8,575 nt of DNA from Pseudomonadota bacterium. Its GTDB lineage: Bacteria > Pseudomonadota > Gammaproteobacteria > Xanthomonadales > Rhodanobacteraceae. The stretch covers positions 1 through 8,575 of the forward strand of contig JAFEEK010000479.1 of NCBI GenBank assembly GCA_018241165.1. The letters run 5' to 3'. Positions 1-6,130 of the stretch are shown in pieces. The notes under the pieces were generated by a model. It had not been told where the DNA came from, did no database searches, and worked only from the letters and a program-made list of their open reading frames with translations. Made by a program: the position numbers and the translations under genes. Positions within the stretch are counted from its first letter, which is position 1. Every line of letters starts with the position of its first letter.

Positions 1-1644
1 CATCGTGCCGTCGCGGGTGATGCCGCCTTCCGGGAAGATGCACACGATATTGCCGGCGGCCAGTTCCTTGTCCACTTCGGCGAAAGCGCGTTCCATCAGT
101 GCGGCATCTTCTTTCGCGCCGGCGATCGGAATCGCCTTGGCCGATTTGAAGATGAAGCGCAGGAACGGAATCTCGAAGATCTTGTAGTACATCACGAAGC
201 GCACCGGCCGGCGCACGCAACCCATCACGATGAGCGGATCCATGAAGCTGACGTGATTGCACACCAGCAACACCGGTCCGTGTTCGGGAATGTTCTCCAG
301 GCCTTGCGTGCGGATTCGATACAAGGTGTGGATCAGCACCCAGTCGATGAAGCGCAGCAGGAATTCCGGCACCAGGGTATAGATGTATACCGCGACCGCC
401 GCGTTCATCAGCGCGGTCGCCAGCAGCAGGCCGGGAATGCTCAGGTTTGCCTCGTTCAGCAGCAGCGCCGAGACGATCGCGGCGACGACCATGAACAGCG
501 CGTTCAAGATGTTGTTCGCCGCGATCACGCGCGACACGCGCGCACTGTCGCTGCGCGATTGCACAAGGGCGAACAACGGCACGATGAAAAATCCGCTGAA
601 GATCGCCATCAGCACGAGGTCGATCAAAATCCGCCAGACATGCGGTTGCGCGAGCATCGCGGCGACGCCGAGGTTCAGCTCGCCGACGCTGCCCGGATGG
701 GCAAAGTACAGGTCCACGCCGAACACGGTCATGCCGATGGAACCGAACGGCACCAGGCCGATCTCCACCTTGTGGCCGGAGAGTTTTTCGCACAACACAG
801 AACCCAGGCCGATGCCGACCGAAAACACGGTCAGGATCAACGTGTACACGCCGGGCCCGCCGCCGAGCACGACCTTGGTGTAGTTTGGCAACTGGGTGAA
901 ATAGATCGAGCCGTAGAACCAGAACCATGAAATCCCCAGGCACGACAGGAAGATCGAGCGATCCGTGCGGATGTAATTGACGTTGCGCCAGGTCTCGCTG
1001 AACGGATTCCAGTTGAGCTTCAGGTTTGGATCCGGCGCCGGCGCGCGCGGCATCGCCAGCGCACAGAACAGGCCGATGACCGCGATGGCGATCGTCGCGC
1101 CGCCGACCAGCCACGCGCCCCAGCCTTCGACACGTATCAAACTCGTTCCCGCGATCGTGCCAAGCAGGATCGCGACGAACGTGGCCATTTCGATCAGGCC
1201 ATTGCCGCCGGTGAGTTCCTTTTGATCGAGCACTTGCGGCAACAGGCCGTATTTGAGCGGGCCGAATAGCGTGGAATGCACGCCCATCATGAACAACATG
1301 CCGAGCAGCAGCGGAATGCTGTGTGTGAGAAAACCCGCGAAAGCCACGCACATGATGCCGATTTCCAGCACCTTGACGAGCTGGGCCAGGCGCGCCTTGT
1401 CGTACTTGTCCGAAAGCTGGCCGCTGGTCGCCGAAAACAGCAGGAACGGCAGGATGAACAATCCGGCGGCAAGGTTGGTGTAGAAGTTCACGTCCTTGAC
1501 CGTCAGTTGCACGGTCAGGAATGCGACGAGGATGACCAGCGCGTTCTTGAACACGTTGTCGTTGAACGCACCCAGTGCCTGGGTCAGGAAGAACGGCAGG
1601 AAACGGCGCTCGCGCAGCAGGCGGAACTGGTTGTGTTCGCTCAT
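1..1644 (-). CDS. LplT-like MFS transporter fused to PlsC-type acyltransferase (3' end beyond window)
   Basis: The frame is open for 548 codons without a stop and runs off the left edge, so the C-terminus is missing. Residues 1 to about 420 form a hydrophobic, multi-helix transporter of the lysophospholipid transporter (LplT) branch of the major facilitator superfamily. Signatures are GAFNDNVFKNALVIL (25-39), the motif-A-like SGQLSDKYDKAR (74-85) and GVHSTLFGPLKYGLLPQ (121-137). From about 440 onward it is a 1-acylglycerol-phosphate/lysophospholipid acyltransferase: NHVSFMD (H464 and D469 of the HX4D catalytic motif), KSAKAIPIAG (500-509) and FPEGG (537-541). By family knowledge, the transporter half flips lysophospholipid across the inner membrane and the acyltransferase half re-acylates it. 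The start at 1644 is supported by an N-terminus typical of the family and by GGAGGGG at 1654-1648, three bases upstream. A two-domain protein would lack roughly the last 70-90 residues here. Whether an acyl-ACP synthetase (Aas) domain follows cannot be seen. Confidence 0.93.
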   Translation of the reverse strand, partial: MSEHNQFRLLRERRFLPFFLTQALGAFNDNVFKNALVILVAFLTVQLTVKDVNFYTNLAAGLFILPFLLFSATSGQLSDKYDKARLAQLVKVLEIGIMCVAFAGFLTHSIPLLLGMLFMMGVHSTLFGPLKYGLLPQVLDQKELTGGNGLIEMATFVAILLGTIAGTSLIRVEGWGAWLVGGATIAIAVIGLFCALAMPRAPAPDPNLKLNWNPFSETWRNVNYIRTDRSIFLSCLGISWFWFYGSIYFTQLPNYTKVVLGGGPGVYTLILTVFSVGIGLGSVLCEKLSGHKVEIGLVPFGSIGMTVFGVDLYFAHPGSVGELNLGVAAMLAQPHVWRILIDLVLMAIFSGFFIVPLFALVQSRSDSARVSRVIAANNILNALFMVVAAIVSALLLNEANLSIPGLLLATALMNAAVAVYIYTLVPEFLLRFIDWVLIHTLYRIRTQGLENIPEHGPVLLVCNHVSFMDPLIVMGCVRRPVRFVMYYKIFEIPFLRFIFKSAKAIPIAGAKEDAALMERAFAEVDKELAAGNIVCIFPEGGITRDGTM

Positions 1645-1651
1645 CGTCCCC

Positions 1652-1681
1652 TCCGGGTTTGCTGAAGCGTAGCAAACCGGA
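1652..1681. repeat. Imperfect inverted repeat overlapping the transporter's ribosome binding site
   Basis: The arms are TCCGGGTTTGCT (1652-1663) and AGCAAACCGGA (1671-1681), complementary except for one extra G, with a 7-base loop. Read on the minus strand the hairpin ends in CCGGA, which forms the first part of the GGAGGGG ribosome binding site of the transporter-acyltransferase gene. It could be an operator, or an mRNA hairpin that limits translation initiation. No T-run follows, so it is unlikely to be a standard terminator. The structure is read directly; the role is inference. Confidence 0.6.
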
Positions 1682-1709
1682 AGGGATGCGCGAACTGGTG
1701 AGCGCCGGA

Positions 1710-1750
1710 ATTGGCCGCTACACTTTGCGCCCCGTTGTCTTGCGGCCAAT
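1710..1750. repeat. Perfect 9-bp inverted repeat bracketing the start region of the TPR gene
   Basis: ATTGGCCGC (1710-1718) and GCGGCCAAT (1742-1750) are exact reverse complements separated by 23 bases. The right arm ends three bases before the ATG of the TPR-protein gene, where a ribosome binding site should be. The left arm directly precedes a candidate -10 box. This could be a bipartite operator or a leader hairpin in a longer transcript. The repeat is certain; the function is not known. Confidence 0.55.
1719..1724 (+). promoter_or_regulatory. Candidate -10 box (TACACT) for the TPR gene
   Basis: TACACT matches four of six positions of the sigma-70 -10 consensus and sits in the context CCGCTACACTTTGCG, 29 bases before the ATG. 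Initiation near 1731 would give a leader of about 20 bases. The only -35 candidate at proper spacing (TGGTGA, 1696-1701) is poor. The call rests on the -10 box and its position in a divergent intergenic gap. Confidence 0.3.
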
Positions 1751-1753
1751 CCG

Positions 1754-3400
1754 ATGAAGCGTTTGCGACTCCTGATTTGCGGCGCCTTGTGCGCGATTCT
1801 CATGGCCGGGATTGCCAACGCTGCCGACCCCGACAGCGACGCCCTGGTGCTGAGCCTGCCTACTCCGGATACCAGCAAATTGCCTGCGGACCAGGCCAAG
1901 GCAGTGGCTAGCGCACGCGCGGATTTCGACAAGGCCCGCGTGGGTCTGATCGGCGACGACCTGGCATTTGCTTACGCCGGCATCGGCGCGGTGTATTTCC
2001 GCGCCGGGCTCGACGCGGCCGCGGCGATCGCGTTTTACGACGCCAACCAGCTTGCGCCCAAGGATGCGCGCTGGTTGTACCTGCGCGGCGTTGTCGCGCT
2101 GAGCATGAAGCGCACCACCGACGCGCGCGCGAATTTCGAAGCGGCGCTGGCACTGGACAAGGTCTATCTGCCGATACGCTATCGCCTGTCCGATGCCTTG
2201 ATCGAAACCGGCGACCTGAATGCCGCGCACAAGGTGCTCGCCGATGCGCTGCCGGCCGGCGACAAACAGGCCGCATTGTTCGCCATGCTTGGCCGTCTGG
2301 AAATTCGCCAGAAGGATTACGCCGCAGCGATCGAACACCTGCAAAAGGCGTTGACCCTCGAGCCGCAGGCGGATGCCTTGTACACGGACCTGGCGCAAGC
2401 CTACGCGGGCCAGGGCGATGCCGCGCAGGCAAAAGCCGCGCGGGCCAAGGCCGGCAAGACCCCGCCAAGCCTTGCCGATCCGCTGCTGGCGGGAATCTTC
2501 CAGGCCGCGCCGTCGGCGCCGCCGCTGCACGGCACGCCGCTGGAACAGGCGCGGCAACTGATGGCGCGGCGCGATTTCGCCGCGGCGCGCGAAAAGGCCT
2601 TCGAGGCGACCGAGCACGATTCGAACGACGTCGACGCACTCGCCCTGCTGGCGCGGCTGGATGGCTTGCTGGGAAATATCGCCTTCGCCCAGGACGAGGC
2701 CGCCCGCGCGCTCAAACTCAAGCCCGACAGCGCCAGCGCGAACCTGAGCCAGGGCATGGTGCATGAATTCGCTGGCGATGCCGCCCGCGCGCTGCCGTTT
2801 TACCAGCGTGCGGTCCAGGCCGACGCCAACCAGCCCGATGCACGCCTGCTGTTCGGCAACGCGCTGATGCGCAAGGCCGACTACGCGCAGGCCGCACAAC
2901 AGTATGCACAGCTCGTGCGCATCCTCGACGGCGATGCCGGCGCTGAAGCGCGTTTCGCCGCGGCCCAGGCGTTGTCCGGAAAATGCCGCGATGCCTTGAA
3001 CGAGGTCAGCAAACGCCAGACCAACCGCGCGCAGGACGGTGACCTGATGCAGGTGTTCGTGCGCCTGGCCAGCACCTGTCCGGCGGCAACGGCGGATGAG
3101 CGCAGCATGGCGCTCGACTACGCGCAGGCGTTGTACCGGCAACGTCCGGATGCGCAGGATTCCACCGCGCTGGCGCTGGCGCAGGCGGCGAACGGCAAGT
3201 TCGACGAAGCGCAGAAATCGCAGGCCCAGGCAATCTACGAGGCCATGCGCATGAACGACACGGCGCGTGCGGCCATGTACCGCAAGACCATGCGCGATTA
3301 CGTCGCGAAGAAAGTGCCGGCACAGCCGTGGCCGGCCGATCATCCCACGGTCAAGCCGCCGCCGCTGGAAACACTCGCGCCACCGGTCAAAAAATCCTGA
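1754..3400 (+). CDS. Exported TPR-repeat protein, function unknown
   Basis: This 548-residue protein has a classical signal peptide: a basic start (MKRLR), a hydrophobic core and probable cleavage after ANA (residue 23). It is therefore likely periplasmic; C9 and C13 lie inside the hydrophobic core and do not form a lipobox. The rest is alanine-rich and helical with two arrays of tetratricopeptide-type repeats. The first spans about residues 70-231, with units such as DARWLYLRGVVALSMKRTTD and AMLGRLEIRQKDYAAAIEHL. The second spans about 262-400, with units such as ASANLSQGMVHEFAGDAARA and DARLLFGNALMRKADYAQAA. A proline-rich linker (about 235-262) separates them and the tail is proline-rich (522-545). 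C411 and C442 could form a disulfide. TPR arrays usually bind protein partners; no enzymatic motif is visible. There is no good ribosome binding site before the ATG, but the signal peptide fixes the start. It is 37 bases upstream of the GHKL gene in the same direction. A specific family is not recognised. Confidence 0.85.
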   Translation: MKRLRLLICGALCAILMAGIANAADPDSDALVLSLPTPDTSKLPADQAKAVASARADFDKARVGLIGDDLAFAYAGIGAVYFRAGLDAAAAIAFYDANQLAPKDARWLYLRGVVALSMKRTTDARANFEAALALDKVYLPIRYRLSDALIETGDLNAAHKVLADALPAGDKQAALFAMLGRLEIRQKDYAAAIEHLQKALTLEPQADALYTDLAQAYAGQGDAAQAKAARAKAGKTPPSLADPLLAGIFQAAPSAPPLHGTPLEQARQLMARRDFAAAREKAFEATEHDSNDVDALALLARLDGLLGNIAFAQDEAARALKLKPDSASANLSQGMVHEFAGDAARALPFYQRAVQADANQPDARLLFGNALMRKADYAQAAQQYAQLVRILDGDAGAEARFAAAQALSGKCRDALNEVSKRQTNRAQDGDLMQVFVRLASTCPAATADERSMALDYAQALYRQRPDAQDSTALALAQAANGKFDEAQKSQAQAIYEAMRMNDTARAAMYRKTMRDYVAKKVPAQPWPADHPTVKPPPLETLAPPVKKS

Positions 3401-3437
3401 CGTTGCCAAGCCGCGCCATTTTCGTCAGCATTGGCGC

Positions 3438-3908
3438 ATGGGCGGATGGCGCGAACGCTGGCAGGCATGGTGGCGCAAGCCACAGGCGGTAGCGCCCGTC
3501 AGTACGGGCGTGGTGTGGCGGTTGCGCGTGGATCGCGACCGCGCCGCGATCGGCCGCTTCAACGAGCGCCTGGAAACCACGCTGTTGCCGAGCGTGCCCG
3601 AAGCCGCGCTGCGCGCCATCCAGATATCCGTGGACGAACTGCTCACCAACGTGCTGATGCATGCGCAACAGGCGTCCGGCGCGATCGACATCCAGCTCGC
3701 GCGCTCGCCCGGCGCGGTCGACGCGACCATCGAATACCTGGCCGAGCCGTTCGATCCGACGACCTGGAAGCCATTGCCGATGGGCGACAGCATCCGCAGC
3801 GCGCGCATCGGCGGGCGCGGCATCCCGCTGGTGCGCCAACTCATGGACGAATTCCGCTACGAACACATCGACGGCCGCAACATCGTGCAGCTGCGCAAGA
3901 AGTGTTGA
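3438..3908 (+). CDS. RsbW-like GHKL ATPase-fold protein (anti-sigma / serine kinase type) with altered G1 box
   Basis: The protein has 156 residues. From about residue 27 it has the fold pattern of the HATPase_c_2 (RsbW/SpoIIAB) family: an N box DELLTNVLMHA (66-76, with E67 and N71), the PFDP element (104-107), a G2 box GGRGIPLVRQLMDEF (125-139) and the ending GRNIVQLRKK. Family members bind ATP, sequester sigma factors or phosphorylate STAS-domain antagonists. Here the usual D-x-G before PFDP is replaced by Y100-L101-A102, so normal adenine recognition is doubtful. The first 12 residues, MGGWRERWQAWW, hold four tryptophans and could be an interfacial membrane or protein-binding segment. The ATG at 3438 is the sensible start; the frame is open upstream but only inside the preceding gene. 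No strong ribosome binding site is seen, so translation may be coupled to the TPR gene 37 bases upstream. No sigma factor, STAS protein or PP2C phosphatase lies beside it in the window, so its partner is unknown. Confidence 0.85.
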   Translation: MGGWRERWQAWWRKPQAVAPVSTGVVWRLRVDRDRAAIGRFNERLETTLLPSVPEAALRAIQISVDELLTNVLMHAQQASGAIDIQLARSPGAVDATIEYLAEPFDPTTWKPLPMGDSIRSARIGGRGIPLVRQLMDEFRYEHIDGRNIVQLRKKC

Positions 3909-3922
3909 CGGCAATCGTGGAT

Positions 3923-3940
3923 CGGCGCAATCATGCGCCG
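3923..3940. repeat. Perfect 7-bp hairpin between the GHKL and LamG genes
   Basis: CGGCGCA (3923-3929) and TGCGCCG (3934-3940) are exact reverse complements around the loop ATCA. A second small hairpin, GGGT-CCAA-ACCC, follows at 3948-3959, just before the ribosome binding site of the LamG gene. No T-run follows, so this is not a clear intrinsic terminator. It may be an mRNA processing or stabilising structure, or chance in G+C-rich DNA. Confidence 0.4.
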
Positions 3941-3973
3941 CCCATCCGGGTCCAAACCCAGCAGGGGAAAGCC

Positions 3974-4780
3974 ATGCGTCAGGGATTGCCGATGTTCGCG
4001 AGTCTGGTGCTGGCCGTCGCCGCCGTGCCGGCGCAGGCGACCATCACGGTGCTCAACCAGTGGCACATGGGCGAGGCCGATTCCGGCGCGAGCGCTGGCG
4101 GCGCGGGCGCGGCGACGACGGTCGACAGCGTGGGTGGATTCAATCTGAACAAGGTCGGCGCCCCGACGTATGCTTCCGACGTTGCGCCGCGCATCGGCAG
4201 CACCTTGTCGATGGCGCTCAACGGCACGGCAGACGGATACAACAACACGACCGCGGTCGCCTCGAACCTGACGGACAACTTCGGCATCGAGGCCTGGGTC
4301 AAATCCAACGGCAGCACGACCGGCAATGCCACCATCGCCTACAACGGCAACACCAGCAACGCGGGCTGGGGCATCTACCGGCTCGGCGGCAGCTACGGCC
4401 TGCTTTACGGCGGCCTGATCGGCGCGGGTGTCAGCCCCATTTCCGCAGCGTGGACGGAACTGGCGCTGGTGCGCGACAACGGCACGACGACGTTCTATAT
4501 CAACGGTGTGGCCAGCGCCACCACCACGACAGGCCCGAATCCGCCATCGGGCGGCGTCGGCATCGGCACCAATCCCACGGTGGCGAACTTCGAGATGTTC
4601 GACGGCAAGATCGATGAAGTGCGCATCTTCAGTTTCGCGCCAGGCGCATTCTCGGCGGGCGATCTGAATCTGCCGCCGCCCGTGCCGACGCCCATGTTGA
4701 GCCTGCGCTCACTGGCATTGCTGGCGCTGGGTTTGCTCGGCCTGGGTTGGCTGGGTTGGCGCCGCCGCGTCAGCGTTTGA
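3974..4780 (+). CDS. Exported LamG-like (concanavalin A-like) protein with IPTL/PEP-CTERM-like sorting tail
   Basis: This 268-residue protein starts with a signal peptide (MRQGLPMFASLVLAVAAVPAQA, probable cleavage after residue 22). The body is rich in Gly, Ser, Thr and Asn and follows the LamG-like jelly-roll pattern: NFGIEAWVKSNG (102-113), WTELALVRDNGTTTFYINGV (160-179) and a final strand MFDGKIDEVRIF (208-219). The C-terminus has the three parts of an exosortase-type tail: a proline motif (PPPVPTPMLSL, 234-244), a Leu-rich helix (245-262) and a basic RRR cluster. It resembles the IPTL-CTERM class, but reads VPTPMLS instead of the usual VPTLS. By family knowledge such proteins are processed and delivered to the surface or extracellular matrix; the ligand is unknown. 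AGGGGA (3963-3968), five bases before the ATG, supports the start. The upstream in-frame extension lies inside the GHKL gene and is rejected. The 3' end overlaps the convergent purD end by 11 bases. Confidence 0.85.
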   Translation: MRQGLPMFASLVLAVAAVPAQATITVLNQWHMGEADSGASAGGAGAATTVDSVGGFNLNKVGAPTYASDVAPRIGSTLSMALNGTADGYNNTTAVASNLTDNFGIEAWVKSNGSTTGNATIAYNGNTSNAGWGIYRLGGSYGLLYGGLIGAGVSPISAAWTELALVRDNGTTTFYINGVASATTTTGPNPPSGGVGIGTNPTVANFEMFDGKIDEVRIFSFAPGAFSAGDLNLPPPVPTPMLSLRSLALLALGLLGLGWLGWRRRVSV

Positions 4781-6047
4781 CCGCGCGCCAGCCGATGTCG
4801 CGGCGGCAGAACAGGCCGTCGGCCTTGATCTTGCCCGCCGCGGCGTAAGCGCGCTTCTGCGCGCCGGCGAAATCCTCGCCGAGCGCACACACGGTCAGTA
4901 CACGGCCGCCGGCGGTGACGGTTTTGCCGCCTTCGACTTTTGTACCGGCGTGAAACACTTTCACATCACCGCCGAAATCCGCATCGAGTCCGCTGATTGC
5001 ATCGCCCAGGCGCACCTTGCCCGGATAACCGGACGCGGCCAGCACGACGCCCAGTGCAGGGCGCGGATCCCAGCTCGCGCCGACCTTGTCCAGGCGGCCG
5101 TCGAGCGCGGCGTCGATCAGATCCACCAGGTCGGATTTGAGCCGCAGCAGGATCGGCTGGGTTTCCGGATCGCCCAGGCGCACGTTGAACTCGATCACGC
5201 GCGGCGCACCGTGCTTGTCGATCATCAGGCCTGCGTACAAGAACCCGATGAACGGCGCGCCTTCGGCGGCCATGCCGGCCACGGTCGGTTCGATGATTTC
5301 GCGCAGGATGCGGCGTTCGATGTCCGGGGTCACCACCGGCGCCGGCGAATACGCGCCCATGCCGCCGGTGTTGGGGCCGAGGTCGCGGTCGTCGCGGCGC
5401 TTGTGATCCTGGCTGGTCGCCAGCGACAACGCGCGACGGCCGTCGCACAGCACGATGTAGCTGGCCTCCTCGCCATCGAGGAATTCCTCGATCACCACGC
5501 GCGCCGAAGCGTCGCCGAATGCGTGCGCGCCGAGCATGTCGTGCAGCGCCAGTTCGGCATCGGGCAGGGTCAGCGCCACGACCACGCCTTTGCCGGCGGC
5601 CAGGCCATCGGCCTTGATCACGATGGGCGCACCGTGTTTGCGCACATGCGCGAGCGCGGGTTCGAGGCGATCGAACGCGGCGTGGCGAGCGGTCGGGATG
5701 TTGTGGCGGACCAGGAATTGCTTGGCGAAGGTTTTCGAGCCTTCCAGTTGCGCGGCGAGCCGGCGCGGACCGAAGCAGCGCAGGCCTTCGCTGCGGAAAC
5801 GATCGACGATGCCGGCGACCAGCGGCATTTCGGGCCCGACCACGGTCAATGCGACGTTTTCCGTTTTTGCCAGTTGCAGCAGACCGTCGATGTCGTGCAT
5901 CGCAACGGCGACGTTGCGCACGCCGTATTCGCTCGCGGTACCGGCATTGCCGGGCGCGACGATCACTTCGCTCACGCGCGGCGATTGGCGGATCTTCCAG
6001 GCCAGTGCGTGTTCGCGACCGCCGGAACCGATGACGAGGACTTTCAT
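4770..6047 (-). CDS. purD: Phosphoribosylamine-glycine ligase (GAR synthetase)
   Basis: PurD joins glycine to 5-phosphoribosylamine with ATP to give GAR, the second step of purine biosynthesis in the cytoplasm. The 425 residues match the usual length (429 in E. coli). Family landmarks are in order: GSGGREHALAWK (7-18), PGNAGT (32-37), VVGPEMPLV (69-77), LEGSKTFAKQF (101-111), the ATP-grasp stretch IKADGLAAGKGVVVA (144-158), VVIEEFLDGEEAS (184-196), QDHKRRDDRDLGPNTGGMGAYSP (213-235) and the metal/ATP site VIEFNVRLGDPETQ (284-297). The ATG at 6047 gives the canonical MKVLVIGSGG start; a TTG four codons upstream is less likely. Its ribosome binding site (GGATGGA) is moderate. It lies 83 bases downstream of purH, with a REP-like palindrome between them, so it is probably cotranscribed with purH. 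It converges on the LamG-like gene. Confidence 0.98.
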   Translation of the reverse strand: MKVLVIGSGGREHALAWKIRQSPRVSEVIVAPGNAGTASEYGVRNVAVAMHDIDGLLQLAKTENVALTVVGPEMPLVAGIVDRFRSEGLRCFGPRRLAAQLEGSKTFAKQFLVRHNIPTARHAAFDRLEPALAHVRKHGAPIVIKADGLAAGKGVVVALTLPDAELALHDMLGAHAFGDASARVVIEEFLDGEEASYIVLCDGRRALSLATSQDHKRRDDRDLGPNTGGMGAYSPAPVVTPDIERRILREIIEPTVAGMAAEGAPFIGFLYAGLMIDKHGAPRVIEFNVRLGDPETQPILLRLKSDLVDLIDAALDGRLDKVGASWDPRPALGVVLAASGYPGKVRLGDAISGLDADFGGDVKVFHAGTKVEGGKTVTAGGRVLTVCALGEDFAGAQKRAYAAAGKIKADGLFCRRDIGWRAVKR

Positions 6048-6098
6048 GATTCCATCCAAATGGTGTCGAACTTCAACTCAATGTGGCTCTTGATTTCG

Positions 6099-6120
6099 CC
6101 TCTCCCGCCAGCGGGAGAGG
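6099..6120. repeat. REP-like perfect palindrome between purH and purD
   Basis: CCTCTCCCGC (6099-6108) and GCGGGAGAGG (6111-6120) are exact reverse complements with only CA between them. No T-run follows on either strand, so it is not a typical intrinsic terminator. It begins 10 bases after the purH stop and lies about 50 bases before purD on the transcribed strand. I recall very similar CTCTCCC/GGGAGAG palindromes scattered between genes in Xanthomonadales and other proteobacteria, which suggests a REP-type element. Such elements can stabilise upstream mRNA or reduce downstream expression within an operon. Only one copy is seen in this window. Confidence 0.7.
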
Positions 6121-6130
6121 GGGCAAAACA

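Noticed and set aside
253..930. A 225-codon plus-strand open frame opposite the transporter-acyltransferase
   Set aside because: Composition is His/Gln/Arg/Asp-rich as expected from an antisense frame, and the minus strand encodes continuous LplT/PlsC motifs through the same bases.
1718..3409. A 563-codon open frame on the minus strand opposite the TPR gene
   Set aside because: It is the mirror of a G+C-rich gene with strong codon bias. Its product is Arg/Gln/Gly-rich with no recognisable domain, while the plus strand gives a clean signal peptide and TPR repeats.
3431..3973. An upstream TTG-started extension of the LamG-like protein through the GHKL gene
   Set aside because: The extension is an Arg-rich out-of-frame reading of the GHKL gene. 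The ATG at 3974 has a good ribosome binding site and starts a proper signal peptide.
6048..6085. A possible separate purD promoter (TTGAAG with TGGAAT)
   Set aside because: The -10 candidate nearly touches the ATG and would leave almost no leader; both boxes are weak and purH read-through is simpler.
6099..6120. The purH-purD palindrome as an intrinsic terminator
   Set aside because: No T-run follows the stem on either strand, and purD downstream needs transcription through it.
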